64,000 nt of DNA from Celoporthe dispersa. Lineage: Eukaryota > Ascomycota > Sordariomycetes > Diaporthales > Cryphonectriaceae. The stretch is from assembly GCA_016584495.1 (NCBI GenBank), contig WAID01000006.1, forward strand, positions 2,046,001-2,110,000, given 5' to 3'. The notes under the pieces were generated by a model. It was not told the DNA's origin and ran no database searches. It saw only the letters and a program-made list of their open reading frames with translations. Made by a program: the position numbers and the translations under genes. Within the stretch, counting starts at the first letter, position 1. Every line of letters starts with the position of its first letter. This document shows positions 34,947-45,894 of the stretch, piece by piece.

Positions 34947-35991
34947 GACTGTCTGTCCTGTCTCTTGGTGTGTCGGGATGACGGACGAGACGGACGAGTG
35001 GCTCGCTGATGGACGGCTGACGATCCTTCAATGGCTCACTCAAATTTGACAGTGACTCGAAAGAAGAAGAAAAAAAAGATTCTCCGGATAGTAGTGCGTG
35101 CCTTTAGAAGCCTTTGGCTATGACTCGATCACGGCCCCAGCAGCCCTCGCGTCTTCAGACTGACAGAAATAGCAAACAGCCAGGGCAGGCTGAAGTCGAT
35201 CTCAAGAAATTGAAGAAAGAAAAAAAAAAAAAGGAAGAAAAGGGCAGATCAAGACATGACACTACTCAACACGACGGGTGAAGGAGATACTGGATGCATG
35301 ATAGATTTAATTAAGATGACACGAATGAAAAAGAGACCGGGTAGGAGAGGCATCACGGCGTCAAGCCGTGGTCAGCCTGTCCGCCCGAGCTGTCCTGAAG
35401 GAGAGAGCCAGTCCGACTCCCCCAAAAGAGGAGTGACCAATTGAACATCCAGGGGGCTGTTTCGATGACTGATATTTACGAGATGAACATGCTCTGTCCG
35501 GGTGGAGTTCTGCTGAAGCCGTACTACCAAGTAAGCAGACCCCGACGTAGCACTGTGAGTGGTAGGTGGAAGCACCTGTTGACAGCTTGAGACGAAGAAG
35601 TATGCGTCACATCGATCGACGCCACCTCTTCCTCGACCCCGGGGCTGCTGGGCAGAGTGTTTTTTTGCGTGGTGAGGCATCGACCTCGGGGGGTTAGCGT
35701 TGGTCATCCAAAAGTAGAAGGCGGTGAAGCCGGGAGGGCATCCCACCCCAGTGCAGGCAAGGCACCAGTTCCAAATGGGTCTCAGGCCAAAAAGAAATCC
35801 AAACCGCACACACTGCCCCACTATCATCAGCTTTGTCCCATGCCCCCAACTTCTGGCACCAAAAGACGACAGCCCGATCCGTAATAAATTCCGCCAGACG
35901 AGACCACCCACCCTCGACGGCCATCTGTCTCCTCTCGACCTCAACAACAGACCTATCCACAGCAGACTGAGACCGCTATATCCCAGCCAAC
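34947..35991. promoter_or_regulatory. shared divergent upstream region of C1-THF synthase and eIF3i
   Basis: About 1 kb between the outermost start codons. It contains an A-rich tract (about 35215-35240) and a 191-codon minus-strand open frame (35372-35947) with no family character, probably chance in GC-rich DNA. Both promoters must lie here. Confidence 0.55.
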
Positions 35992-37230
35992 ATGAGGCCC
36001 ATTCTCCTTGCGGGCCACGAGCGTGCCCTCACACAAATCAAGTACGTTTCCTCCTCTTCCACCACCCGCCAGCTATACTCCATCCCTTGTCGGCTCCCAA
36101 ATGTGCACGAGAGCCACCCAGCCTTGACCCCGAGCTCTAGATATCGTGGTATCCCTGCTGACGCAGGCTCTTGCCTTCTCCCGCAGATACAACCGTGATG
36201 GCGACATCATCTTCTCCACCGCCAAGGACCAACACATCTGCGCCTGGTTCTCCCACAACGGCGAGCGCATGGGTACATACCACGGCCACCAGGGTGCCAT
36301 CTGGACCGTCGATGTCGACCCGACCTCTACCGTCATCGCCTCCGGCTCCGCTGACAACACCATCAAGCTGTGGGAGGTCCAGACCGGCAAGTGCCTGATG
36401 ACCTGGGACTTTCCCACCGCCGTCAAGCGCGTCGAGTTCTCCGAGGACGGCACCAAGCTGCTGGGCGTTACCGAGAAGCGTATGGGCCACCTGGGCACCA
36501 TCGTCGTGCTCGACGTCAACTGCGACCCGGCCGCCGAGCAGAACCCCGAGAAGGTCCTGACCATCGTCTGCGACGAGAGCAAGGCCACCGTTGCCGGCTG
36601 GAGCTACCTGTCCAAGTACATCATCGCCGGCCACGAGGACGGCTCCGTCAGCCAGTACGACGGCAAGAACGGCGACCTCATCTACAACATCCCCGTGCAC
36701 GAGCTCGGCTGCCAGGTTACCGACCTGCAGTGGAACCCGGACAGGACGTACCTCATCACCGCGAGCAAGGACAAGACGGCCAAGCTCATCAGCGCCCGCG
36801 ACCTCGACGTGCTCAAGACCTACCCCGCAGACACCCCCCTGAACAGCGCCGCCATCACCCCCAAGAAGGACTTTTGTCATCCTCGGTGGTGGTCAGGCTG
36901 CCATGGACGTCACCACCACCTCTGCGAGGCAGGGTAAGTTCGAGGCGAGGTTCTACCACAAGGTCTTTGAGGAGGAGGTTGGCCGTGTCCGTGGACACTT
37001 CGGCCCTCTGGTAAGTCTGCTGGCCGTCTTTTGCCCTCCCAGGCCTTCCCACACCTGCTCTCCCTCCCGCGCTCACACTGGACTTCCAGAACACCGTCGC
37101 AGCAGACCCCACCGGCAAGGGCTACGCATCCGGAGGAGAGGACGGTTACGTGCGCGTGCACCACTTTGACAAGGCCTACTACGACTTCCTGTATGAGGCC
37201 GAGAGGGAACAGCTCAACAAGCTGTCGTGA
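35992..37230 (+). CDS. TIF34: eukaryotic translation initiation factor 3 subunit I (one homopolymer frameshift)
   Basis: A WD40 beta-propeller subunit of eIF3, which binds the 40S ribosome and helps recruit mRNA and initiator tRNA. Exons are 35992-36041, 36187-37010 and 37090-37230. With one T removed from the run 36872-36875 the gene is 338 codons, 337 aa, close to the usual 340. The start MRPILLAGHERALTQIK is the family start. WD repeats follow, for example HQGAIWTVDVDPTSTVIASG and IIAGHEDGSVSQYDG. As given, the frame leaves the family after KKDF and stops 20 codons later; one T fewer restores FVILGGGQAAMDVTTTSARQ and joins the last exon to end EREQLNKLS. It is convergent with ISWI. Confidence 0.95.
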
Positions 37231-38013
37231 TCTCCGGCCGCGCAATGGGAAGGGGGGAGGGAAAAAAAAGGAAGAAGGAGATCTCTTTGTCAAAAAAAAT
37301 TCTGGGGCATAGAAATCAGGCGTTCTCGGCAAAAACTATTGCGGGTTAACGGATGGGATTGCGAATGTTAGGATTTGACATCATGAACCAGAAGCTGATT
37401 CAAAGTCATCTAATGAGCATCCTGATATCGGGGCTGATCGTGCTTGGCCAAAGGAGAGACGTACAAAGGGGGCGGGGATCAGGCCCCCCGGGGTAAGAGG
37501 CGGGAGTGGAGCGCATGGCGGCCGCGAATGTTGGCGCGAAGAATCTGCCGTAGACCACTAGGAATCAGGCCTTCCCAAGGACAGGCCGTTCGGGGTCGCA
37601 CAAGCAAGTTTATGATGACAGTCTCGGTTCTCTTGTTTTTTTGTTTTTTTTTTGCTTCCTTTTTTTTTTTTTTTTTGAACAAATCGACAAGCGGTGCGCT
37701 TACATGACAACAAAAATTGATTGACGCCAACTACACATATTGATCTACCCGTCTCTACTCTCAACAAAAGCCAACGCCCCCCAAGTCCCCTCTGACACCG
37801 TGTGTGACTTTTTCTGTCCTCCAGCAATGTGATGTAGATGAAAACCCCCCCAACTCCCGTCAACTCCGCAACCCCTCGGAAGAGTCATCTCTTGAGAGCC
37901 ATGACGAGCGATCCCTCGCCCACTGGTTCTGACCCTGGATCTCGATCCCGCCCTGTTCCTCTAGACTCGGCACAGACTGGAGAAGAGGGTATGAGGAGCA
38001 GCGGTCTAACAGG
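37231..38013. other. spacer between convergent eIF3i and ISWI genes
   Basis: It carries the two 3' UTRs. T-rich runs at about 37638-37676 give spurious hydrophobic open frames. No gene or RNA was recognised. Confidence 0.6.
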
Positions 38014-41000
38014 TTATTTCTTCTTACCCTTGCCCTTCGTCTTCGCGGTGGAATTATTCGAGGCCACGCTCGAGGAGCGGGAAGGCGCAGCGGAGCTGCC
38101 CTTGGACTTGACATTATCAAGAGCCTTGTTCTGTTCGCTTAATTAGTGACTGCTTTGCCAGGAGTCCGAACTGCTGGACGAACCTTCACGCCGTTCGACG
38201 ATTTCGCCTTCTTCTTGACCGGGGCTCCGACAACGCTATCGTCGTCATTCTCTTCATCCTCCAGTTCGCGCTTTTGCTTGCCGTTGACCCCATTTGCGGA
38301 CGGCTTGATGTCCTCAAACTCCTTCACTATCGTAGTGAGCAGGGTAGTGCATCGCCGCTTGAGCTCATCCGCCGTGCGGCTGAGGAAGAACCAGTCAAAG
38401 CGGAATAGGGGGCTCTCCCGAATCTCGTCGCGAATGATGTCGTAGATGCCCTCCTTGTCCAGGCCGTGCTTGTCCAGTTGCACCAGCAGGAACCTATCCT
38501 CCTCCTCGCTGTAGACCTTCTTGTTTGTGGTGCTGACAGAGTAGTTGATCCTCAGCTGCTGTAGAGGCACACGGTACAGCGACATCTTCTTCCGTAGCGT
38601 CTTGCGCTGGTGCTCGATCTTCTTCAGCTTCTCCTCGCCGTCCTCGATATGCTTGATAAACTTTTGCCAGTCCGAGATCTCTTTGTACCGCTGCCAAAAC
38701 ACCTTTGCGTACTGCTTGATCTCTGCAGCATCCTTGTTCTGGCATTGCTGAGCGATACCCTCATAGTTGTTTCGACCATACGTGTGAGAGCCGTTAATGA
38801 ACTGCTGGAAGTCACGGCGGTTCCATGCCTCGAAGCCCTCCTTGGCCAGCTCTTCTTTCTCTGCCAGCTCTTCCTCGTTCAGGGCCGTGGCCTCGTCGAT
38901 GATGTGCTGTTCAAGTTCCTGGTCCATTTTGCGAGTGTCCAGCGTGTCCTCATCGCCATCTGATAGAGGAACTTTATACCCTATCTCCTTTCGATAGAAT
39001 GCAGTCTCCCGTTCTTGAAGTTCTTTCAACCTCATGGGGTAGAACTGGTAGTCTTGGATCGAAATCTGCCGCGGCGCTCGTGGGGCCTTGGGTTTGGTAT
39101 CAGCCGTGCGGCCACCGGTCTGCAGAGCCTGCTTGTAGTACTTGTCTATCGAGTAGAACTGCTCCTTTCGCTCTCGCTTGGCAGGGTTGATCCAATTGAT
39201 GCCGATGTCCTTCTTGGTATTGGTGAAATCCTTGCCGTTCCATTCGTAGGCTGATTCCGAACTGAACTTCTGGAGATCGTCAAGACCAAGTTTCTCGTAC
39301 TTGGCATTGAGTTCCTTGGTCCGGTTCTCGCCGGCCGCCAAGATGGCATCGATGTCATCCTCCGTCATATCAGCGCCCTTGTCGGCAACAACACCGGTGG
39401 CACCCTTCGTTTGGAAGACATTCTCCGCACCATGCTGGATCATTGACAAGAGCTCGTCCTTGTTCGCCGCAGCCTTGGCTGCATTCTGGGCACGGCCCTG
39501 CTGGATGACGAGCTGGTCAAGACGAAGCTTCTGCGCAGCACGCTCGAGAACCTTCTCTTCAATCGCGTTGTCTGTCACAAATCTGTAGACAACAACCTGC
39601 TTGGTCTGACCGATACGATGAGCGCGGTCCATAGCCTGCAGATCGGCCTGTGGATTCCAGTCACTGTCGAAGAGAACGACAATGTCGGCCGTTGTGAGAT
39701 TGATACCGAGACCTCCTGCACGCGTCGTGAGGAGGAAGATGAACTTCTCGGAGTCGGGCTTGTTGTAATCGTCAATCGCAGCAATACGGTCCTCGTGGGC
39801 GGTGCTGCCGTCAATTCGGCAGTATTTGTACTGCCTGAAGACGCAGTAATCCTCGAGGATATCGAGGAGACGACTCATTTGGGAGAAGATCAGGACACGA
39901 CTGCCTTGTTTTTGCAGCCGCTTCAAGAGCCTATCCAGGACGAGCATCTTGCCAGCGTTGAAGACGAGATGCTCGTCGGTCGTGTAAGGAGGACCAGGCT
40001 CGGCTCCCTCGAAGAGGTAAGGATGGTTGCAGCACTTGCGCAGTTGCATGACAATGTTCAACAGGCGCGTCTTGGACTCCTTCTTGCCGCCGGCCCCGTT
40101 CACGGCGTCAATGTCCTTCTCCAGGATCTTTTGATACCACTTGACCTGCATTTCTGACATGCCGACGTAAAGATTGACCTCTTTCTTCGGGAGGAGGCTC
40201 TTCTCGACGTCAGCCTTGACACGCCGCAACAAGAAGGGACGGAGGACACGGTGCAATTGTTGAACAACAGTATCCTGGTCACGGTCCTGGCCAGAAAACC
40301 ACTGGTCGAATGCTTCAGAATCGCCAAAGACATCAGGGAGCAGGAAGTTGAGCAGCGCCCACAACTCGTGGAGGTTGTTCTGAAGCGGGGTACCCGTGAT
40401 CAGCAGGCGATTGCGCGAGTTGAAAAGCCGAATGACTTGGGCGAGCGAGGACTCCTCGTTCTTGATACGGTGAGCCTCATCAATTATGATGTACTCCCAA
40501 GCAAACTGCTTCAGGTGGGATTTCTCGCGGAGGATCATTTCGTAGCTCGTGATGCAGACATCAAAGGACTCGTCCTTGAGCCTGTCCTGGATGAGTTTTG
40601 CTCTCTCCTCCTTGGCACCCTGAAGCACCAGCACGTTGACCTCGGGGGTCCACCTGGCGAATTCTCGGTTCCAGTTGTCCAGAGTAGACTTCGGGACTGT
40701 GATGAGGTGTGGTCCGGTGATGCCCATGATGTGTCGCAGGTAGCCGAGAAAGGATATGGTCTGCAGAGTCTTGCCGAGACCCATTTCGTCGGCCAGAATG
40801 CCCGAGATTCCGTTCTCATGCAACGAGATCAACCAGTTGAGACCCGCGACCTGGTAGTCTCTCATCTGGCCTTTGATGAAGGGCGGAGATTCACGGAAGA
40901 CTGTCTCAGCAGAGCCACCCTGCTTCTCATCTTTCAGAAGCTCCGCGTCTTCCTCTGCTTCGGTCCGACGGTGTCTTCCTTGGGCGCCACCTTGACGGTT

Positions 41001-41594
41001 CGTGCCCTTCTTGGATTTCTCTTGTTCGGCATTCTGGCGATCTATCTCTTCCATAATCTCGCGAATCTTGGGGTTCGGGTTTGTTTCGATGAAGTGACGA
41101 AAGAGATCCGTCAGACCGAGAAGGTAGCGAAACCGCCGAAGAGAATCATCTTCCTATTATTTCAATTGGTGTCAGATCCAGAATCAATACCACTTGGAAA
41201 TGGCTTGCTCAAGCGGGTAATAGCAGCTCGTACCTTGGACTCGCCTAGCCTGTCATGCTTCTTGCCAAATATGCTTCGTCGCAGCTGGTTAGCCTCCGAG
41301 CGTCGCTTTCGGCCGTCTAGCACTGCGTCTCCAACAACGCTGCTGGCTGTCGTGTTTGGGTTGGTATCGGAGTCAGTGTAGTCCGGAGTCTCATCAACAT
41401 CCTGCTCGAAAGTCAGCTTTGCGGGGGTGGAGTTGCCAAGTCGCGATGTGAAGAGAGGCAAAGGCCAGATAGATGTCGTTCACTTCACTTGGGAATAGAA
41501 TGCGTACCATGGACTCGTTTGCGTTCCTCCCATCGTCGGAAGCATCATGCATTGACGCGTCAGTGTCGTCGTTGGCTTTTGGCCGCGGAGCCAT
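38014..41594 (-). CDS. ISW2: ISWI-family chromatin-remodelling ATPase (one homopolymer frameshift)
   Basis: An ATP-driven motor that slides and spaces nucleosomes. Exons are 41594-41508, 41401-41234, 41154-38184 and 38130-38014. With one A removed from the run 41100-41103 the total is 1114 codons (1113 aa), the normal ISWI size. The N-terminal part has the conserved TDLFRHFIETNPNPKIREI stretch, where the frameshift falls. The SNF2 ATPase follows, with ADEMGLGKT near 210, DEAH near 312 and DRAHRIGQTKQ near 597. HAND, SANT (near 874) and SLIDE (near 994, EEEDRFLLVQLDKHG) come next. The last 53-base intron adds a Lys/Ser-rich tail ending in GKGKKK; if kept, the frame instead ends after 14 other residues. 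ISW1 and ISW2 types cannot be told apart with certainty here, so the symbol is tentative. Confidence 0.95.
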
Positions 41595-44392
41595 GTTGGG
41601 AGGTCGTAGACGAATGGACCCTTAAACGCGCCTAGACGCGCCGAAAAAAGTGATGTGGAAGGTATGCGTGCTTCTCTCTGATGGTCGCACGTGCCTTTGT
41701 GATAGTGAGAGGGTGGGTTTGTGGAGGATTATGACGGCTGTGATCTTGGGTTGGAATTGGCCGCGGGTGCGAGGTCGAAAAGTTGAGAAGTGGTGTCGAG
41801 GTAGAAGAGTTGCAGTTAAGTGCACTACAAAATTCCGAACGCGAGTCGCAGTGCTGCGGGATAGGGGCGCAGGGGTGCTTACATGGCAGGTACGCTAATG
41901 TGAGTAGAGGTGCGGCTCCAAAGGCATATCTGCCTTGGTACATGGAAGGAAGACAAACTGGGCCTGCCTGCCTCCTACATACTTAGTTCATGGCACCGCC
42001 GTCTAGATCCCATTGTCAAATACAAACAAGCAGACGTTAGATCGCGAGGATTATGATTGTCTGGCTTTCATTCTTCTAACCCTGCGCGGGTCTTTATAAG
42101 ACTATGACGCAGGCCATTTTTATTAGACTTATAAGGCTACAAATACCGTTTCTCGAGCCGCAGCAAAATACCAACATCCCTTAAGCGTATGGCATACGAA
42201 TATTGTACCATGTTGCATTTGATACTTTTCAAGTTCCAGTTCTTGTATAGAAATTTCCTTGTGAACCGAATTTACAGGAAAGCAACAAAAACAGTGCGGG
42301 CAGTCCAGTAGGTACGAAATTTGTATACAAGAACAACCAATCTGTTTATCTTGCGGCTGTTCGCATCTGACGCAGCCACCTCGGCTTTCTAGCAGCTAAA
42401 AGACTTTTCTTGTAATATTGCTGAGCGTATTGCCGTACCGACTTGTTTGGCTCAAATTCCAATTGTAGCTGTCCTCGTTGCAAAAATTATGGACACTGAC
42501 AGAATGACCCTCAGCGATGTTAGAAGTCAACGTTGGCCTAGCGATAAGAAGAAATGGCCGATAAGACTCTCGGCAGCCCCCACTAAGTACGAGCAAATGA
42601 CGTGGGTCGTGTTCATTAGCTGAACAGGTGTGGGGACAGCCTCGTTAGTTACTACTCTTGCTTTACCAGGCTTACAGAATTGGCAACCTGGGAGGCTGAA
42701 CGAAAAGAGAGTTATTCAGAGAGCGACTGCCGCATATCTAAATTGTTTGAGAAAACTCAGCCTAATCCTTTGGCCTTCTAGTTACACTAAGTTTCGGGGG
42801 AAGAGAAGTCTACACACCGCTGCTGTGACCCTCATGTCAGATGCTCTGTCTCCGTTCAAGACCGCGGCACAGTGAGACTCAGCGAGACAGAAAAAAAAAG
42901 GAAAAAACCACAGAACCTGTTGCGTAGCCTACCTGATAAGCTAGGAAGACCAATACATGGCTGCTTGCAATTAGGAAAGTGTTCAGGGGAGAAGAAGGGG
43001 GGTGAGGCACGAAAGGGCATTCACTTGGAGAGAGAGGTTGTGCACGAGCTGGAAGTTACAACACCAGCATCAGTACCACAACCGCTCATGATACAGCAGA
43101 ACGAACATTCCTACAAAATGACATACATTTAAGTGTTATCATATCTACCTCTGGCTCTCGCATACTTCGCTAGACTCTATGATAAGCCAACATTTCATCA
43201 AGGTACATCAGCTGGGAAGGTGCTGCTGTGCCGGGAGACTGGACTCCTGCGTTCCTTGCATTTCCTTGGACATGTCTCCTCGTCTGTCATAGATCACTAA
43301 TCTTACTCAATCCTTCTTGGATCAAGACCTGCACCCATTATAACCATATCATGCCCTCCATCACACGACTAAGTGAGGTAGCGGCGCTCTCATCTCACCG
43401 GGCGTAGCAACCTCTACCGCTCTCGAAGTCAACACCGAGGTTCGATATCAGTCCTGTGATATGTCGACCTCTTTTCCTTTTTTTTTTTTATCTTTCTTTT
43501 TTTTTTTTTTTTTGGCTTTTGGAGATGAGGAGGAAAGGGGAAGAAAAGGTAAAAGCTTGTGAGGGGTACAGACGACATTCGTTCTCTGTCGAGGCTGACA
43601 GGTGTGACAGGGGCCATTCTGCTACAGGGTTCCACGGGACCTGCAGCCCTCCAAGTTCGGCGTGCAGGATGCAGAGGTACCCCAGCAGCCCAGTACCGAG
43701 GCTCGGGCGGCCTGACAGCCCACCTGAAGCGCATGCAGAACCTGCGCCAGAACAACTCACGGCTTCACCACCGGGAGGGGGCGAATATCGGGCCAGGCAG
43801 GCTATCTGCTCCCACATTCACTCACTCACTTTTCTTGAAAAGAAAGACTGTGACTTGTGATTCACCCGAGCGCCGTCGAGTTGCCACCATCCAAACCCAC
43901 TATAGATACAGCGGTAAATAGAACCGACAGGAACCGCCTAGGACCCGACCGATACGGTACTTAAGGTACGTGGTTCGCCCGCCAAGGTCCACACCCAAAA
44001 AAAAAACTCAAGGCCTTCTTCCACTTCGTCCCAAGGCCCAGGTTCAGATCCTGGATCCACATGCGCAGGTGCATTCACACACCACTTGGCGCCGTGCCAA
44101 CGCAAACGCAAGGGCCCACACAGGCAGAAAAGCCCCGCCAAAACCTCATTTGCGCCTAATGAACAGTCATCTTCCTATTCCCCTCGACTGACAGCGTCAC
44201 CGACAGACAGACCACCTTTGCCTACCTGGGCGCCACTTCAGGAGACACTGCCGTCGACTTCGAGACGACACTGTGACGGCACGACGAGACAAGACAGCGC
44301 TCGGCGACACACGACGACGCACGACGTAGTCTCGACAGTCCCTCTTTTCACCGACGAGGACCCCGCCTTGTTCGACGAACAGAACACAAATC
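41595..44392. other. 2.8 kb gene-poor stretch between ISWI and the HAPSTR1-like gene
   Basis: The left end should hold the ISWI promoter. The middle (about 42040-43140) is much richer in A/T than the flanking genes and has no open frame of interest, as in decayed or repeat-derived DNA, though I see no terminal repeats or transposase. T-runs lie at about 43477-43514. Confidence 0.5.
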
Positions 44393-45217
44393 ATGGCCCA
44401 CGAAGCGGCCCCCGAACAGCTGGTCGACGTCTTCCGCACAGCCGCACTGTCTGTGACGAAGCTGTACAAGTCTTCGATCACAGCACAGCAGAAGGCCCGC
44501 ACGGCCGGGTACCAGGACTGCCTCGACGACCTGCTGCAGTTCCTGGACAGGGAGAACCTCGGCCTCGACGATGGAGAAGGTTGGAAGATTAGGGCCTGGG
44601 CCAACGAGCGTCTAGAGGCACGAGACGGCTCACCGGGCGCTACAGAGAGCGAGGACGATGCAGAGAAGCCCGAGCCCATGTCGTCGTCGTCCCCCCAGAT
44701 CTACGGGTCGGCGAGCACGTCGTCGACACGTCAGGCTCCCGCACAAGATCAACAACACCAACCGCCACCACCACCACCACCACAACAACAACAACCACAT
44801 CCACAACCGGCACACATGCAGACGGAAACACAGCCGGAGATGGAATCAGACACTCCGGTAGTGGAAGAGGTGGACGAGTCTGTTTCGGACCCCTCAGAGA
44901 CCACTGTCCCGTCCCAGGAGGCCTTCAACTTCCGGTCCTCTCACCCTTATCCCCAGGATGCACAGAACCAGCTCAACATCGGCAACCTGCGCCTCTCGGA
45001 CAACCATACCCACGACAGCTCGAAGACGACGCCCCGGTCATCCCGTTCTAATCGTCACCACGGGGGGACCACACCACGGCGGCCTGTTCGGGTGCCCACC
45101 CACCTCGGGCGTGGGGCGGGGAGCAAGCGCCACCTCAACTATGAGGAGCTGTTTGGTCTTGCGAACCTCGGACAGTTCAAGGACGGCGGTCCTGCTTCGA
45201 AGCGCCGGCACCTGTGA
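44393..45217 (+). CDS. HAPSTR1/C16orf72-like (DUF4588) conserved protein
   Basis: A single exon of 274 aa with a good start context (AATCATGGCC). Residues about 5-70 form a helical domain (LVDVFRTAALSVTKLYKSS, then GYQDCLDDLLQFLDRENLG) resembling the animal stress-response protein HAPSTR1 (C16orf72), a partner of the ubiquitin ligase HUWE1. I make this match from memory of the pattern, so treat the function as inference. A Pro/Gln-rich stretch (about 115-145) and an acidic stretch follow. The basic C-terminus has GSKRHLNYEELFGLANLGQF and ends KRRHL, which could be a nuclear signal. The frame is intact. It is convergent with the DUF7703 gene. Confidence 0.75.
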   Translation: MAHEAAPEQLVDVFRTAALSVTKLYKSSITAQQKARTAGYQDCLDDLLQFLDRENLGLDDGEGWKIRAWANERLEARDGSPGATESEDDAEKPEPMSSSSPQIYGSASTSSTRQAPAQDQQHQPPPPPPPQQQQPHPQPAHMQTETQPEMESDTPVVEEVDESVSDPSETTVPSQEAFNFRSSHPYPQDAQNQLNIGNLRLSDNHTHDSSKTTPRSSRSNRHHGGTTPRRPVRVPTHLGRGAGSKRHLNYEELFGLANLGQFKDGGPASKRRHL

Positions 45218-45894
45218 TGAGCTGGCATACTGGTTTATACCCGTTTCCCTTTTTTGACATCGTCACCATGGGCAGGAAGATGGATATCAGCAGGGGCACA
45301 TCTGGAGGAGGAGGGTCATTCGGCGCCGGCATTCAAGATACCTGGACTTATCGTGGGGCAGCATCACTAGGAGGGGGTGGGTTTTGGCTGGCATATAGAG
45401 ACATAAGACAAGGTCACCACTCGACCCTGTCGGTCAGGCATCATGAAGGCGTACTGGTAAAGGACTAGAGGTACAAGATATCCCTGCCCTTCATCATATA
45501 CGGGGCTTCTTTATTTTGGTAGATACTGGAAACGATAAACATAGGGCTTGCCAGCTATAGCAACTATTCGTATTTTCTGGAATCCATGACAGTCCCGCGC
45601 AAACATTGCTGCTCTCCATCTGTCGCCTGTTTTCCTCTTTTCTCTTTCGAAACCCGTCTCAATTTTGTAGGAACGGACGGCCACACACATATACCACATT
45701 CGCTCCTCCACGAGCTGCCAACTGTCAACAGCATGCCATGATACAAGAAGCTGCCTGTCCTTCCAGAAGGACAAAACTCTTCAATACCCGACCCCGCTAC
45801 ACGAGAACGAAAACGAGCAGCGCAGAGACAAGAGTAGATGCAAAGACATAATTAAATCAGGCGAGGCGTGAGCATAACATCCTGTACCGTCAAT
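45218..45894. other. spacer between convergent HAPSTR1-like and DUF7703 genes
   Basis: It holds both 3' UTRs. Short open frames on both strands show no family character. Confidence 0.6.

Noticed and set aside
40251..41381. 376-codon plus-strand ORF
   Set aside because: Antisense shadow of ISWI with no family character of its own.
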